The notes beneath the pieces were generated by a model. It saw nothing but the letters and a program-made list of their open reading frames with translations, ran no database searches and was not told where the DNA came from. DNA of 64,000 nucleotides. Source: UBA2241 sp963777895 (GTDB lineage Bacteria; Actinomycetota; Thermoleophilia; UBA2241). Where the stretch lies: assembly GCA_963777895.1 (NCBI GenBank), contig CAVZSF010000004.1, positions 186,001-250,000 of the forward strand, read 5' to 3'. The position numbers and the translations under genes were made by a program. Position 1 is the first letter of the stretch, and each line of letters opens with the position of its first letter. Positions 63,830 to 64,000 of the stretch are shown piece by piece.

Positions 63830-64000
63830 AAGGTGATCACTAGGCCGCACTCCGACGACACGCATGGCGGACGGTGTCCGCCCGCGGGATCTCTGAGAGC
63901 CGGCCTGGCCGCCGCCCAACGGCCCCGCATCGCCCACACCCGGTTGACGTTCCCGGTCACCCCTTGAACGCTGTTCCGGCCGCCGCCACACTGCGACCGG

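Noticed and set aside
63830..64000. A gene at the right edge
   Set aside because: Only a 68-codon minus-strand frame without motif or ribosome site is present.

Overview
The window is a high-GC bacterial chromosome segment with densely packed genes. Starts are mostly GTG or ATG, and many neighbours share 4-base stop/start overlaps. Gene content and order point to the Actinomycetota: tsaE-tsaB-rimI-tsaD, groES-groEL under a CIRCE operator, and the run tilS-hpt-ftsH-fol-nad-coaX-dus-greA-lysS. A putative tungsten aldehyde:ferredoxin oxidoreductase, two corrinoid-type methyltransferases, alanine dehydrogenase and an AlsS-like acetolactate synthase suggest an anaerobic or facultative amino-acid and methylamine user, perhaps from a deep-branching class. 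That placement is inference; there is no rRNA in the window.

Layout. 1-2758: end of a CCA-adding enzyme, mutM, a nitrilase-family hydrolase and a DUF123 nuclease. 2899-6046: a SipW signal peptidase operon with four secreted TasA-like or related proteins. 6170-10304 (minus): DUF2520, panC, yjbQ, a fused hexulose-phosphate synthase/RraA, and a small acidic protein. 10602-14405: FmdB zinc ribbon, family 4 uracil-DNA glycosylase, and the tRNA t6A genes. 14419-18778: acetolactate synthase, dtd (minus), groES-groEL. 18913-22765 (minus): a signalling cassette of two alpha/beta-hydrolase-like/adenylate cyclase fusions on either side of a tandem cyclic-nucleotide-binding protein. 23288-38339: a catabolic island with a methyl-THF methyltransferase, DmpA aminopeptidase, dipeptide-type ABC transporter, MttB-family methyltransferase, C45 peptidase, N-acyl-D-amino-acid deacylase and a second solute-binding protein. 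38571-41505: an orphan PotA-type ATPase and a PucR regulator. 41557-46259: an atypical SDR (minus), Lrp/AsnC regulator, alanine dehydrogenase and AOR. 46333-49530: two envelope proteins (minus), initiator tRNA, aquaporin and a DsrE protein. 49548-63782: housekeeping genes for tRNA lysidine, purine salvage, FtsH, folate, NAD, CoA, dihydrouridine, GreA and LysRS.

Three units look functionally coherent. The 23-36 kb island could import and hydrolyse unusual amides or peptides and pass methyl groups from a quaternary amine to a corrinoid and then to tetrahydrofolate; the corrinoid protein itself is not in the window. The minus-strand cyclase cassette could convert binding of a small molecule into cAMP read by its own receptor. 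The SipW operon should export a surface or fibre protein set.

Caution: at least ten genes, including essential ones (lysS, nadB, folP, folK), are broken by single-base shifts. Of about 19 that I could place, 18 are extra bases and one is a missing base. The likeliest cause is residual insertion errors in the assembly, and the affected genes are described here as they read after correction.
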